The notes beneath the pieces are model-generated. The model did no database searches and was not told where the DNA came from. It was given only the letters and a program-made list of their open reading frames with translations. The position numbers were made by a program, and so were the translations under genes. From Ricinus communis (lineage: Eukaryota > Streptophyta > Magnoliopsida > Malpighiales > Euphorbiaceae): a DNA stretch of 64,000 nucleotides. Positions 22,485 to 36,295 of the stretch are shown one piece after another. Numbering within the stretch: position 1 is the stretch's first letter; each line of letters starts with the position of its first letter. The stretch lies in contig NC_063264.1 in the NCBI RefSeq assembly GCF_019578655.1, forward strand, positions 12,627,213-12,691,212. The letters are read 5' to 3'.

Positions 22485-25400
22485 TAAATAAATAAAGAAA
22501 AATGAATAAGCTAAAGTCATTTCAAGAACAAGAGAGGAGTTGACTAGTCAACAACTTCGTAGTCCCAAATTTTATGATCTAGCTTAACGAAAACAAGTGA
22601 AAATTTGCATGGGCCTACCTAATAATACTTCAACCTAAATTACATCATTATATGCATCCCAAACATTACAATGATCACATTACCGCTTGTATTATGTTTG
22701 GATTAATTGAAAACAACATGATTTCTCTCTTATGCTTGTGGATTTACATCTTATCCTACTTGTTCATCAAGTTAAGCCCTAATGCCACTAGTCAAGCTTG
22801 TCAATTGCATTACCAGGATTCCTTATACCAATCCTTGTGTCATCAGAAGTCCTCATGCCTAGAGGAACAAAGAATGATGGAGATCCCAATAGTGCAAATC
22901 TTGAATCAGAATATTTGGTGTGCCTTAATTCTCGGCATTCCATCTTTCCTCCAAAAGATTCATCCACTGTCATACAGAGAATGATATCAATACCAATCAA
23001 CTAATTTTATTTCTTCACATTTATCCAAGCATTGGATAGGTGCCTATGATTGTCGCTTCTGTGCTCTTTAAGTCAACATTCGTGTTTTTGCTTCCCAAAT
23101 AAAACTAAACCATCATACTAGACATAGATTAGAAAGTGAGGAATAAAAGAAACGAATGAATGAGCATATATCTAGGATTTCTTATCTGATAAGGAAAGAA
23201 ATCGCCAATTCTTTATTCTCTTCCATGGCTAAGCATATGGATCAAATCGAATTGATTTAAATACAAGGGTAGACAAAGAACACAAATGAAAGGAAGGACG
23301 TTAGTAACAAGTCTGAGTTTGCTAGTGCGAGTCTTCATAAGTCCGCAAAGTTCTTGAAAATAGCCACAACTTAATTCTTTGCAAGGTAGAAAACTCAAAT
23401 AATATGCTCACTTGCCTCAAATATTCGGTTGCATGTGGTTTTCATAGTGCGAAAGCCCTCATTCCATAAAAAGAAACTAGAAACTAAATATGAATAAATA
23501 AATTAAGAAAGATGACTAACTAAAGTCAAATCAAGAATTGGAGAGGAGTTGATTGGCCAACAACTCTCATAGTCCCAAATTTTATGAGCCAACTTAACTA
23601 CAAAAAAAAGAGAAATCCATATGGGCTTGCTTAATAACACTCCGAGAAAAATTACTTCATTATATGCATCCCAAACATAAAAAAAAAACTCACATTTCTA
23701 CTTGTATTATGCCTAGATTAATCGAAAGCAATATTATTTATCCTTTACATCTCATCCTACTTGATGATCAAGCTAAGCCCCAATGCCACCAATCAAGCTT
23801 GTCAACTGCATTCCCACGATTCCTTATGGTAATCCTTATGTCATCAAGAGTTCTCATGCCTAGAGGGACAAGGAATGATGGAGACCCTAATGGCACACAA
23901 CCTGAATCAAAAAATTTGGCCGTGCCTAGATTCTCGTCGTTCCCTCTTTCTTCCAAAAGATTCATCTGATATCATTCTGAGAATGATATCAATACTTGAT
24001 CAACTAATTTTCTTTCTTTGCATTTGTCTTAGCATTGTATCGGTGGCTACAATTGTTTCTTCTACGCGCTTTCACTCAACACTTGTGTTTATGCTCCTCA
24101 AATAAAACCATACCATCGTAGTATACAGAGATTAGAAAGAGAGGCACAAAAGAGAGAAATAAAATGATAACATAGCTAGGATTTTGGATCCGATAAGGAA
24201 AGAAATTAAAAGTTTTTTGTTCTCTTATATATGGTTAAGCGTAAGAACCAAATCAAATTGATTTAAATGTAAGGGTAAATAAAGAACACATAAGAGAAGC
24301 ACTTGAATTCCCGCGAGGTAGAAAGCTAAAATAATATGCTCATTAGACTTAAGTATTCAGTCGCATGCAGTTTTTATAGTGCGAAAGCCCTTATTTCATA
24401 AGAAGAACAACTAGAAGCTAAGTATGAATAAATAAACAAAGAAAGATGAATAAGCTAAAGTCAAATAAAGAACTAGAGGGGAGTTAACTAGTCAACAACT
24501 CTCGTTGTCCTAAATTTTAAAAACCAGCTAACGAATACAAGGAGAAACTCTCGTGGCCCTATCTAATAACACTCCGAACAAATTACTTCATTATATGCAT
24601 CCCAAACATCAAAAAAATCACATCCCAAATTGTATTACGCTTGCATTAGTTAAAAACAACATGATTTCTCCCTTATGTGAGTGGATTTACGTCTCCCCCT
24701 GGATGATCATCAAGTTAAGTCCCAATGCATCGGTCAAGCTTGTCAATTGCATTCCCATGATTCCTTATGCTAATCCTTGTGTCATCAAGTGCAATCATGT
24801 CTAGAGGGACAATGAATGATGAAGATCTTATTGGTCAAAATTCTGAATTAGAATATTTGGGCGTACCCTAATTCTCGTCGTTCTCTATTTCCTCCAAAAT
24901 ATTCATCCGTGATCATTCAGAGAAAGATATCAATACTCTATCATTCAGATAATTAATCAAAAGAATGGAAGGACGTAGTCTATGCTTGCTAGCGCGAGTG
25001 TTGGTAAGTCCACAAAGTTCTTGAAAGAACCTATTACTTGATTTCCCACAAGATAGAAAATTGAAATATTATTCTCAATAGCCTTAAGTATTCAGTTGGA
25101 TGTGGTTTTTGTAATGTGAAAGTTGTCATTCCATAAGAAGAAGAAACTATAAGCTAAATATAATAAAGAAATAAAGAAAGATGAATAAACTAAAGTCAAA
25201 TGAAGAATTATAGAGGACCTGATTGGTTAACAACTCTCATAGTTCCAACTTTTAAGAGCTAGCGTAATGAAAATAAGGGAAAATTCACGTGGCCCTTCCT
25301 AACAACACTCCAAACCAAATTACTTTATTATATGCATCCCAAACATCAAAATGCTCGTAATTCCTAATTGTAACTAATCAATAATGAAAGAGGAGTTCAC

Positions 25401-27055
25401 TGGTCAACAACTCTCGCAGTCCCAAATTTTATGACTCAGCTTAACGAAAATAAGGGAAAATTTGTGTGGACCTACCTAATAACACTCTAACCCAAATTAC
25501 TTTATCATAGGGTTCCAAACATAAAATGCTCACATTACCACTTGTATTATGCTTGGGTTAATTAAACAAAATTTGATTTCTCCTATATGCCTATGGATTT
25601 ACATCTTGTCCTGCTTGATCATCAAGCTAAGCGCTAATGCCCCTAGTTAAGCTTGTCAATTACGTTCTCATGAGTCCTTATACCAATCCTTATTTCATCA
25701 AGAGTCCTCGTACTTAGAGAGATGAGGAATGATGGAGATCCCAATGGTGCAAATCCTGAATCAAAATATTTGGGCATGCCTCGATTCTTGGTGTTCCTTC
25801 TTTCCTCCAAAAGATTTGTCCGTAATCATTTATAGATTGATACTAATACTCGATTAACTAATTTTCTTTCTTCACATTTGTCTAAGAATTGGATAGATGC
25901 TTGTAATTACTGCTTCCATGCGCTTTAGCTCAACACTCATGTTTATGCTCGCCAAATAAAACTAAACCATTACACTAGACAAAAAAGAAAGAAAGAGATA
26001 AACAAAAGAAACGAATGAGTAAGAACATAGGTAGGATTTTGTATCTGATAAGGAAAGAAATCACTAGTTCTTTACTCTCTTCCATGGCTAAGCATAAGGA
26101 TCAAATTGAATTGATTTAAACATAAGGGTAGAGAAAGAATACAAAAGAAAGGAAGGACGTGAGCGATAAGTCTATGTTCGCTAGTTCGAGACCTCATAAG
26201 TCCGTAAATTTTATGAAAGAACCCATAATTTAATTCTCCGCAAGGTAAAAAACTAATATGATAAGTTCATTAGCCTTAAATATTCAATTCCATGCAATTT
26301 TAATATTGCTAAAGCCCTTATTCCATATGAAGAAGAAACTAGAAGCTAAATATAAAACAATAAATAAAGAAAGATGAATTAACTCAAGTCTGGAGAAGAG
26401 TTAACTGGCCAACAACTCTCATAGTCCTAAATTTTATGAGCCACCTTAAGAAAAAAAAGAAGAAATTCACGTGGGCCTACCTAATAACATTTCAGACAAA
26501 TTACTTCATTATATGCGTCCTTAACATAAAAAATGTATGATTCTTTCTTAGATTAGTCGAAACCAACATGATTTCTCCATCACGCCGTGGATTTGCCTTT
26601 CGTCCTCCTTGATCATCAAGTCATCGGTGAAGCTTGTTAATTATGTTTCCATGATTCCTTAATAAAAAGAAGGAAAAATTCACATGGGCGTACCTAATGA
26701 TACTCTAACCAAAATGTACTTCATTATATGCCTCCCAAATATGAAATTGCGCTCATTCCCAGTTTTTTTAATTGAAAGCAACATGATTTCTCCCTGACGT
26801 GGGTGGATTTGTGTCTCATGCTGATTGACCACCATGGCATGACCCGATGCCATTGGTCAAGCTTATCAATCACATTCCCATGATTCCTTAACGAGAAAAA
26901 GGGGAAATTCACGTCGGCGTACCTAATAACAGTTCGGCCCAATTAACTTCATTATACGCTTGCCAAACATCAAAACACAATCATTCCCACTTGGATTAAT
27001 CAAAAGTAACGTGATAGAGATTCCAATGCTGCAAATCCTAAATCAGAATATTAGG
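22485..27055 (-). repeat. Satellite block S5 (- orientation)
   Basis: Continuation of S4 after the solo LTR. Unit boxes (CCCTCATTCCATAAGAAG) are seen at about 23,455, 24,385, 25,120 and 26,315. Stretches 19,200-19,500 and 26,580-26,870 align closely, including the order of two successive subrepeats, which indicates higher-order copies. It ends with a subrepeat fused at about 27,013 to a GAGATTCCAATG segment, just before the switch to + orientation. Confidence 0.85.
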
Positions 27056-27116
27056 GAACAACTAGAATCGTGGCACGCCTCAATATTCTGATTCAGAATT
27101 TGTACCATTGGAATCT
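27018..27116. repeat. Inverted-repeat junction (hairpin) at the - to + switch
   Basis: The left arm, 27,018-27,052, and the right arm, 27,082-27,116, are reverse complements at about 31 of 35 positions. They are separated by 29 bases. Both arms are the same part of the satellite unit (the CAATGGTGCAAATCCTGAATC region), so this is the axis where two opposite satellite arms meet. Confidence 0.85.
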
Positions 27117-29501
27117 TCATCATTCCTTGTTCCATTTCTTATTCCTTTGGACACGAGGACTCTGACATATGGATTGGTGTAAGAAATTATAGGAATGCAA
27201 TTGATAAGTTTTACCGGTGGCATTGGGGCGTGACTTGATGATCAAGTAGGACGAGAGACTAATCTAAGTGCGTAAGGGAGAAACCAAGTTTCCTTCAATT
27301 AATCCAAGTAGGAACAAGCGTGTATTAATGTTTAGGACATAGATGATGAAGTAATTTTGGCTAGAGTGTTATTAGGTAGGCCCACAAATTATCTCTTTTC
27401 TTATTAAGCTTGCTCATAAAATTTAGGACTACAAGAGTTGTTAACCACTTAACTCCTCTTTAGTTCTTGAGTTTGACTTTACTTTATTAATCTTTTTTTT
27501 TATTTATTCATATTTTGCTTGTAGTTTCTTCTTCTTATGGAAAGACGTATTTTGCACTATGAAAAATGATGCAACCGAATATTTAAGGTTAGTGAGCATA
27601 TTATTTTAGTCTTCTACCTTGCGGGAAATCAAGTTATGGGTTCTTTCAAGGACCTTACGAACTTATGAAGACTCGTGCTAGTGAACCTAGACTTATCGAT
27701 TGTGTTCTTTATCTACCATTGTGTTTAAATCAATTCGATTCGATCCTTTTGCTTAGTCGTATGGAAAAGAATAAAGAACTTGTGATTTCTTTCCTTATCA
27801 AATTTGAAATCCTATATATGTTCTCATTTTGTTAGTTTCTTTTGTACCACTTTTTCTAATCTCTTTCCAGTTTGATATTTTGCTTTTTATTTGGGAGCAT
27901 AAACACGTGTGTTGATTGAAAGGGTGTGGAAGTGAAAGTCATAGGCACCGATCCAATGCTTAGACAAATGGGAAGAAAGAAGATTACTTGATCCAGTATT
28001 CATATAATTTTCAAAATGATCGTGGATAAATCTTTTAGAGTGAAGAGGGAATAACGAGAATTAAGGTACGCCCCAATATTCCAAATCCAGATTTGCAACA
28101 TTGGTATCTCTATCATTTCTTATTCCTCTAAGCACTAAGACTCATGCTTATATAAGGATTAGCATAAGGAATCATGGAAACGAAATTGATAAGTTTGACA
28201 GATAGCATTAGGGCGTGACTTGATGATCTAGCAGGACGAGACATACATCCTTTCGATTAATCCAAGCAAGAATACATGGGTTTCAATGTTTGGGATGCAA
28301 AAAATGAAGTAATTTGGGCCAAAGTGTTATTAGGTAGGCCCATACGAGTTTTTCCTTATTTTTATTAAGCTGGCTCATAAAATTTGGGACTACAATAGTT
28401 GTTGACCAGTCAACTCCTCTTCGATTCTTATTTATTTATTCATGTTTTGCTTGTAGTTTCTCCTTCTTATGGAATGAGGGCTTTCCACTATGAGATTCAC
28501 ATGCATCCGAATATTCAACCTAGTGAGAATATTATTTCGGTTTTCTACATTGCAAGAAATCAAGTTATGGGTTCTTTCAAGAACTTTGTAGACTTATGAA
28601 GACTCTTGCAAGCAAATCCAGACTTATCATTCACATCTTTTCTTTCTTTTATGTTCTTTATGTACTCTTATGTTTAAATCAATTTGATTTGATCCTTACG
28701 ATTAGCCATATAGAAGAGAATAGAGAATGTGTGATTTAGTTCCTTGTCGGATTCCTAATCCTACTTATTTTCTCATTCTATGCATTTCTTTGTGCGTCTC
28801 TTTCTAATCTCTGTTTAGTGTGCTTTCGTTTTATGCGGCAAGCATAAACATGAGAATGTTGAGTGAAAGCATGTGGAATCCATAGTTAAAAGCACTAAAC
28901 TAATGCCTGGACAAATACGAAGAAAGAAAATTAGTTGATCGAGTATTGATATTCTCCAAATGATGACGGATAAATCTTTTAGATGAAAGTAAGAACGACG
29001 TGAATGGAGGCACGCCCAATTATTCCAATTCACAATTTGCACCATTGGGGTCTCCATTATTCTTTGTGCCTCTATGCACGAGTACTCCTGATGACACTAA
29101 GATTGGCATAAGGAATTATGGAAACACAATTAATAAGATTGACCGGTGGCATTGGGGCTTAGTTTGATGATTAAGCAAGACAAGACATAAATCCATGTGG
29201 ATAAGGGAAAAATCATGTTACTTTTGATTCATCCAAGTGGGAATTAGTGCGTTTTGATGTTTGGAAGGCATATAATGAAGTAAATGGGGTCAGAATGTTA
29301 TTATTTTCACTGATGCAAATTTCCCCTTGTTTTCATTAAGAAATCATAGGAATGCAATTGCCAAGCTTGACCGGTGGCATTGGGGTGTAACTTGATGGTA
29401 AAGCAACATAAGTTGCAAATCCACACGTATAAGGGAGAAATCATGTTGCTTTCAATTAATACAAGTGGGAATGCAGGTGTTTTGATGTTTGGGAGTCATA
29501 T
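27056..29501 (+). repeat. Satellite block S6a (+ orientation)
   Basis: Forward units with boxes near 27,545 (degenerate) and 28,470, each followed by the usual landmarks. The unit starting near 28,420 shares a deletion with the one near 32,355: the GACTTTAGTTTATTCATC part is missing and CTTGTAGTTTC replaces the usual junction. Confidence 0.85.
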
Positions 29502-30542
29502 TGATATGAACTCGAACCGGATACGTTCAAACACTAAGATAAACAATGGTGGGAATATCAAACTGATAAATGCTCTCCCTATTATGAGGAAGCACCCTTA
29601 CCAATAAGTTCGAATTGTCGGCCCAAAATCTAACTTGAAAGTTTGTAGTTGATTATGGAACTAACAAACTTAGCAATAGAACTACTAAACCCTTTAGTTA
29701 TAAACAAATAAAGAATGTTCAAACAACCCAAGAAACTAATAAAAAGTTAATTGATTGATCAAACATGTAGATGTGAAACTAAACTAATCAAGTTAATTTA
29801 ATCTCAAGAAATTCAAGAGTTAACAACTCAAGGAAAATAGACTTCATTCAAAATGATATATTGATCTAATGCCCTTTTAGCCGAAATACATAGCTCTATT
29901 TATAAGGTTTTAAAATGATTCTAACCCTAAAAAAGACTAAGAGATAAGGAATAAAAATCAAACCCTAAAAGACTCATAATATGTGGCTGATCTTATCCTT
30001 ATAAGGAAGGATAAGATAAAGAGTAATCTAAACAAATTAAAATCCTAAATTCATGGAGAAAGTTCTCTTTATCCAGTACTTCTAAAAATATAGGAAATTA
30101 ACTAAAAAATGGGTCCATCATAAATTTATCTTGAAAAATTCGAAGCTCTTTTTGCAAGTTCCAACAGCTCATGAATTGTAAGGCATGGTCACGCCTTATT
30201 GACAATGATCTTCTATCCAAATTTTGCGTAGCTCATGGGTTATAAGGCGTGGTGATGCCTTATTGAATATGAGCTTTTGCCTCAATCTTCATTAATAGCA
30301 ATTACTGTCACTATCTTATTGAAGATGAGCTTCTGCCTCAGTCTTCATTAATAGCAATTACTGTCACTATCTTCAACGCATTGTTATCATCATCAAAAGC
30401 ACCATCATTAGCCATCTTCAAAACATGCTCCATGTAAGAATTTAAGGCTTGCTTGAACTTCTTACTCCTTGCTCGTGTCATTGGTCCTCCATAGGCGAGT
30501 GGATCCATGCTAGTTGACTTAGATGCATCCTTGGTTGCATCA
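29502..30542 (-). mobile_element. Solo LTR, 1,041 bp, reverse orientation, inserted in satellite
   Basis: The insertion begins TGATATGAACTCG and ends GGTTGCATCA and is flanked by CATAT (29,497-29,501 and 30,543-30,547). Satellite continues in phase across it. A TATA-like CTCTATTTATAAGG near 29,890 would face left, so the LTR is probably reverse-oriented (strand is inferred). It holds two internal tandem duplications: about 45 bp near 30,180-30,270 (AAGGC-TGGT-A-GCCTTATTGA) and about 58 bp near 30,272-30,388 (CTTCATTAATAGCAATTACT twice). There is no coding sequence. Confidence 0.82.
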
Positions 30543-33500
30543 CATATAATGCAATAAATTAGGTCGAAGTGTTATTAGGTACGCCCATGTGAATTTCTCC
30601 CTATTTTCTTTAAGGAATCATGGGGTACGTAATTGACAAGCTTCGCTAGTGGCATTGGAGTGTGACTTGATAATCAAGTAGGATGAAACATAAATCCACA
30701 TGCGTGATGGAGAAATCATGTTGCTTTTGATTAACTCAAGCGAGAATGTGCTCGTTTTGATGTTTGGCAAGCATATAATGAGGTAAATTGGGTCGGAGTC
30801 TTATTAGGTACTCAAACACGAATTTCCCTCTATTTTCATTAAAGAATCATGGGAATGCAATTGAAAAGCTTGAGCGGTTGCCTTGGGGTGGGACTTGATA
30901 AACAAGTAGCACGAGACATAAATCTACACGCATAAGGGAGAAATCATGTTGCTTACGATTAATACAAGTGGGAATGCATGCGTTTTGATGTTTTGGAAGT
31001 CATATAATGAAGTAAAATGGTTGGAGTGTTGCTAAGTACGCCCACACGAATTTTTCTTATTTTAGTTAAGGAATCATGGAAACGTAATTGACAAGCTTCA
31101 CCAGTATCATTAGAGTATGACTTGATGATCAAGCAGGACAAGATGCAAATCCACACATGTGATAGAGAAATTATGTTGCTTTCGATTAATCCAAGTGGGA
31201 ATATGCACATTTTGATATTTGGATGCATAAAATGAAGTATTTTGTGTCGTAGTATTATTAGATAGTCCTTTATTTTCGTTAAGCTAGCTCATAAAATTTC
31301 AGACTGTGAGAGTTGTTGGCTAGTTTACTCCTCTCTAGTTCTTGATTTGATTTTAGTTTATTCATCTCTCTTTATTTTCTTATTCATATTTAGCTTATAG
31401 TTTCTTCTTCTTATAGAATATGGGCTTCTACACTATGAAAACCGAATGTAACTGAATATTTAAGCCTTGTGAACATATTATTTCAGTTTTCTACCTTGCT
31501 GGAAATCAAGTTATTGGTTCTTTGAAGAACTTTTTAGACTTATGAAGACTCGCACTAGCAAACCTAGACTTATCGCTCATGTCCTTCCTTTATTTTGTGT
31601 GGTTTGTCAATCGTTGTGTTTAAATCAATTTGATTTGATCCTTACGCCTAGCAATGGAAGAAAATATAGAACTTGCAATTTCTTTCCTTACTAGATACAA
31701 AATCCTACCTAGGTTCTCATATGTTCATTTCTTTTCTTCATCTCTTTCTAATCTATGTCTAGTATGATTGCTTGATTTTATTAGGTGAGTATAAACACAA
31801 GTGTTGAGTTAAAGCACATAGAAGAGGCAATCATATGCACCGATCCAATGCTTGGACAAACGCGAAGAAAGAGAATTAGTTGATGGAATATTGATATCAT
31901 TCTCCGAATGATCGCATACGATTCTTTTTGAGTGAAGAGGGAACACTGAGAATTAAGGCACGCCTAAATATTGCGATCTAGGATTTGTACTATTGGGATC
32001 TCCATTATTCCTTATTCCTTTAGGAATGAGGACTCTTGAAAACACAAGGATTGGTATAAAGAATAATAGGAATGCAATTGAAAAGATTGACTGATAGCAT
32101 TGGGGCTTAGCTTGATGATCAAGTAGGACGAGCCATAAATCCACATGTGCAAGGGATTAATCATGTTGTTTCTAATTAATCCAAAAATAATACAAGTGGC
32201 AATGCGAGCGTTTTGATGTTTGGAATGCATATAATGAAGTAATTTGGGTTGAACTGTTATTAGGTAGGCCCATACGAATCTCCCCTTATTTTTGTTAAGT
32301 TGGCTCATAAAATTTAGGACTACGAGAGTTGTTGACTAGTAAACTCCTCTCCAGTTCTTGATTTATTTATTCATATTTTGCTTGTAGTTTCTTCTTCTTA
32401 TAGAATAAGGGCTTTCGCACAATGAAAACCGCATGATCCAAATATTTTAGGCTAGTGAGCATATTATTTCAGTCTTCTATATTGTAAGAAATCAAGTTAA
32501 GGATTCCTTCAAGAACATTACAGACTTATAAAAACTCACGCTAGCAAATCTAGACTTATCGCACACGTCTTTTCTTTCTTTTGGATTATTTGTCTACTCT
32601 TCTATTTAAATCAATTCAATTTGATCCTTACATTTAGCCGTATGGAAGAGAATAAAGAACATGTGATTTCTTTCCTTACCGTATTCATAATCTTACTTAT
32701 GTTCTCGTTTTATTGGTTCCTTTTGTGCCTCCTTTTCTAATCTCTATCTAGTGTGATGGTTTACTTTTATTTGGCGAGCATAAACATGAGAATATTTAGT
32801 GAAAGCTCGTGGAAGCTGCAGCTATAGGCACTGGACCAACGCTTGGACAAATGTGAAGAAAGAAAATTAGCTGATCGAGTATTTATGTCATTCTCCGAAT
32901 GTTGGCGGACAAATCTTTCAAACGAAGTGCGAATGACATGAATGCAGGCACATGCAATTATTCCAATTCATGATTTACACCATTGAGGTCTCCATTATTA
33001 TTTGTTCCTCTATGCACGAGTGCTCCTGATGACACCGGGATTGGTGTAAGGAATTATGAGAACACAATTAACAAGCTAGACTAGTGGCATTAGGGCTTAA
33101 CTTGATGATCAAGTATGACGAGAAGTAAATCCATGTGCATAAGGGAGAAATCAAGTTGCTTTTGATTCAACCAGGTAGCAATTAGCACGTTTTGATGTTT
33201 GGCAGGCATATACGGATGCAAATGGGGCCGAAGTTTTATTAGGTACATTGACACAAATTCTCCTTTATTTTCATTAAGGAATCTTAGAAATGCAATTGAT
33301 AATCTTGACTGGTGGAATTAGGGTGTAACTTGATGATAAAGCTACATAAGATGCAAATCCACACGCATAAGGGAGAAATCATGTTACTTTCGATTAATAC
33401 AAGTGGGAATGCACACGTTTTGATGTATGAGAGTCACATAATAAAGTAAATTGGGTTAGAATATTATTAGGTATGCCCATGCAAATTTCTCCTTATTTTC

Positions 33501-36295
33501 GTTAAGAAATCATGCGTACATAATTAACAAGCTTCACTTGTCGCCTGGAGCGTGACTTGATGATCAAGCAGGACGAGACAAAAATCCACGTATGTGATGG
33601 AGAAATCATATTTCTTTTGATTAATCCAAGCGGGAATGAGCGCGTTTTTATGTTTGGCAGGCATATAATGAAGTAAATTGGGTCGGACTGTTATTAGGTA
33701 CTCTAACACAAATTTCCCTTTGTTTTTGTTAAGGAATAATGGGAAGACAATTGAAAAGCTTGATCGGTGGCATTGGAGTGCAACTTCATGATCAAGCAAC
33801 ATGAGATGCAAATCCACACACACAAGGGAGAAATCATTTTGCTTTTTATTAATACAAGTGGAAATACACGTGTTTTGATATTTTGGAAGTCATATAATGA
33901 AGTAAATTGGGCCGGAGTGTTATTAAGTACGCCCACACGAATTTTTCTTATTTTAGTTAAGGAATCATGGGAATGTAATTGACAAGCTTCACTAGTGGCA
34001 TTGGAGCGTGACTTGATGATAAAAAACAATGAGATGCAAATCCACACGCGTGATGGAGAAATTATGTTCCTTTCGATTAATCCAAGTGGAAAAGTGCACA
34101 TTTTGATGGTTGGGACGTATAAAATGAAGTAATTTAGGACAAAATATTATTTGATAGGTTTACACGAATTATCCTTTATTTTCGTTAAGCTGGCTCATAA
34201 AATTTGGGACTATGAGAGTTGTTTCCAGTTAACTCTTGTCTGGTTCTTGTTTTGACTTTAGTTTATTTATCTTTCTTTATTTTCTCATTCATATTTAGCT
34301 TTTAGTTTCTTCTTCTTATGGAATAAGGGCTTATGCATTATGAAAACCGCATGCAACAGAATATTTAAGCCTGGTGAGCATATTATTTAGTTTTCTACCT
34401 TGCGAAAAAGCAAGGTATTAGTTCTTTCAAGAACTTTGCAGACTCATAAAGACTCGCAATAGAAAACCTAGATTTATCGCTCATGTCCTTCCTTTGTTTT
34501 GTATTCTTTGTCTACTATTGTGTTTAAATCAATTCGATTTGATACTTATGCTTAGCCATGGAAGAGAATAAAGAACTTGTAATTTCTTTCCTTATCAGAT
34601 ATGAAATCCTATCTAGGTTCTCATATATTCGCTTTTTTTGTTCGTCTCTTTCTAATCTATATCTAGTATGATTGTTTGGTATTATTAGGTGAGCATAAAC
34701 ACAAGTGTTAAGTTAAAGCGCATAGAAGAGGCAACCACAGGCACCGATCAATGCTTGGACAAATGCGAAGAAAGAGAATTAGTTGATGGAGTATTGATAT
34801 CATTCTTTAAATGGTCGCGGGCAATTCTTTTGGAGGAAAGAGGAACACCGAGAATCAAAGCATGCCCAAATACTCCGATCCAGGATTTGCACCATTGGGA
34901 TCTCCATCATTCCTTGTTCCTCTAGGATTGAGGACTCTTAATGACCCTAAGGATCTGCATAAGGAATCATAGGAATGTAATTGACAAGATTGACCGGTGG
35001 CATTCGGGCTTAGCTTGATGATCAAACAGGAGGAGCCACAAATCCACATGTGTAAGGGAGAAATAATGTTGTTTTCAATTAATCCAAACATAATACAAGT
35101 GGCTGCGAGCATTTTGATGTTTGGGATGCATATAATGAAGTAATTTGGGTTGGACTGTTATTAGGTAGGCCCACCCAAATTTTCCTTTATTTTTGTTAAG
35201 TTGGCTCGTAAAATTTAGAACTACGAGAGTTGTTTACTAGTCAACTCCTCAAGAACTTTGCAGACTTATCTAGACTCGCGCTAGCGAACATAGACTTATC
35301 GCTCATATCTTTCCTTTCTTTTATGTTCTTTGTCTACCCTTGCGTTTAAATCAATTTGATTTGATCTTACACTTAGCTGTATGGAATACAACAAAGAACT
35401 TTTGATTTCCTTCCGTATCATTTTATTCTTTTCTTTTGTGCCTCTCTTTCTAATATTTGTCTAGTACGATGGTTTGGTTTTATTTGAAGAGCATAAATAT
35501 GAGTATTAAGTTAAAGCGCATGGAGCGGCAATCATATGCACCGATCTAATCTTGGAAAAATGTGAAGAAAGGAAATTAGTTGATGGAGTATTGATATCAT
35601 TTTCATAATGTTCAAGAATGAATCTTTCGGAGGAAAGAGGGAATGACGAGAATTGCGACATGCCAAATATTATGATTCAGGATTTGCACATTGGAATCTC
35701 CATTATTACTTGTTCCTCTATGCACGAGGGATCCTAATGACATAAGAATTAGTGTAAGGAATCAAACTTGACTGATGGCACTGCAGTTTAGTCTGATGAT
35801 CAAGCAGGACGAACGTAAATCCATGGGTGTAAGGGAGAAATCATGTTGTCTTCAATTAATCTAAGCATAACACAAGCAATAATGTGAGCATTTTGATGTT
35901 TGGGATGCATATAATGAAGTAATTTTAGTTAGAGTGTTATTAGATAGGCCCACATGAATTTCTCCTTGTTTTTGTTAAGCTGGCTTATTAAATTTTGGGC
36001 TACGAGAGTTGTTGACTAATTAACTCCTCTGTCGTTCATTTGAGGCTAGTCAACATATTATTTTAGTTTTCTACCTTGTAGATAATTAAGTTATAGGTTT
36101 ATTCAAGAACCTTGCGGACTTATAAAAACTCACACTAGCGAGACTAGACTTATCGCTCATGTCCTTCCTTTCTTTTATGTTCTTTGTCCACCATTGTGTT
36201 TAAATCAATTCGATTTGATCCTTATGCTTAGCCATTAAAGAAGAATTGGCAATTCTTTTCTTATCGGATACGAATCCTACGCATGTTCATTTGTT
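30543..36295 (+). repeat. Satellite block S6b (+ orientation)
   Basis: Forward units with boxes near 31,420, 32,402 and 34,322 and arrays of two to four subrepeats (30,570-31,230; 33,260-34,110). Segment 31,000-31,330 aligns with 33,880-34,230, and 29,390-29,500 with 33,330-33,430. After removing the 1,046-bp LTR insertion, both pairs give an offset of about 2.9 kb, that is a higher-order repeat of roughly three units. Two internal deletions are visible near 35,250 and 36,040. Confidence 0.85.

Noticed and set aside
27018..27116. Hairpin as a microRNA precursor
   Set aside because: The arms are ordinary satellite sequence in opposite orientation at an array switch point. Size and symmetry are explained by that.
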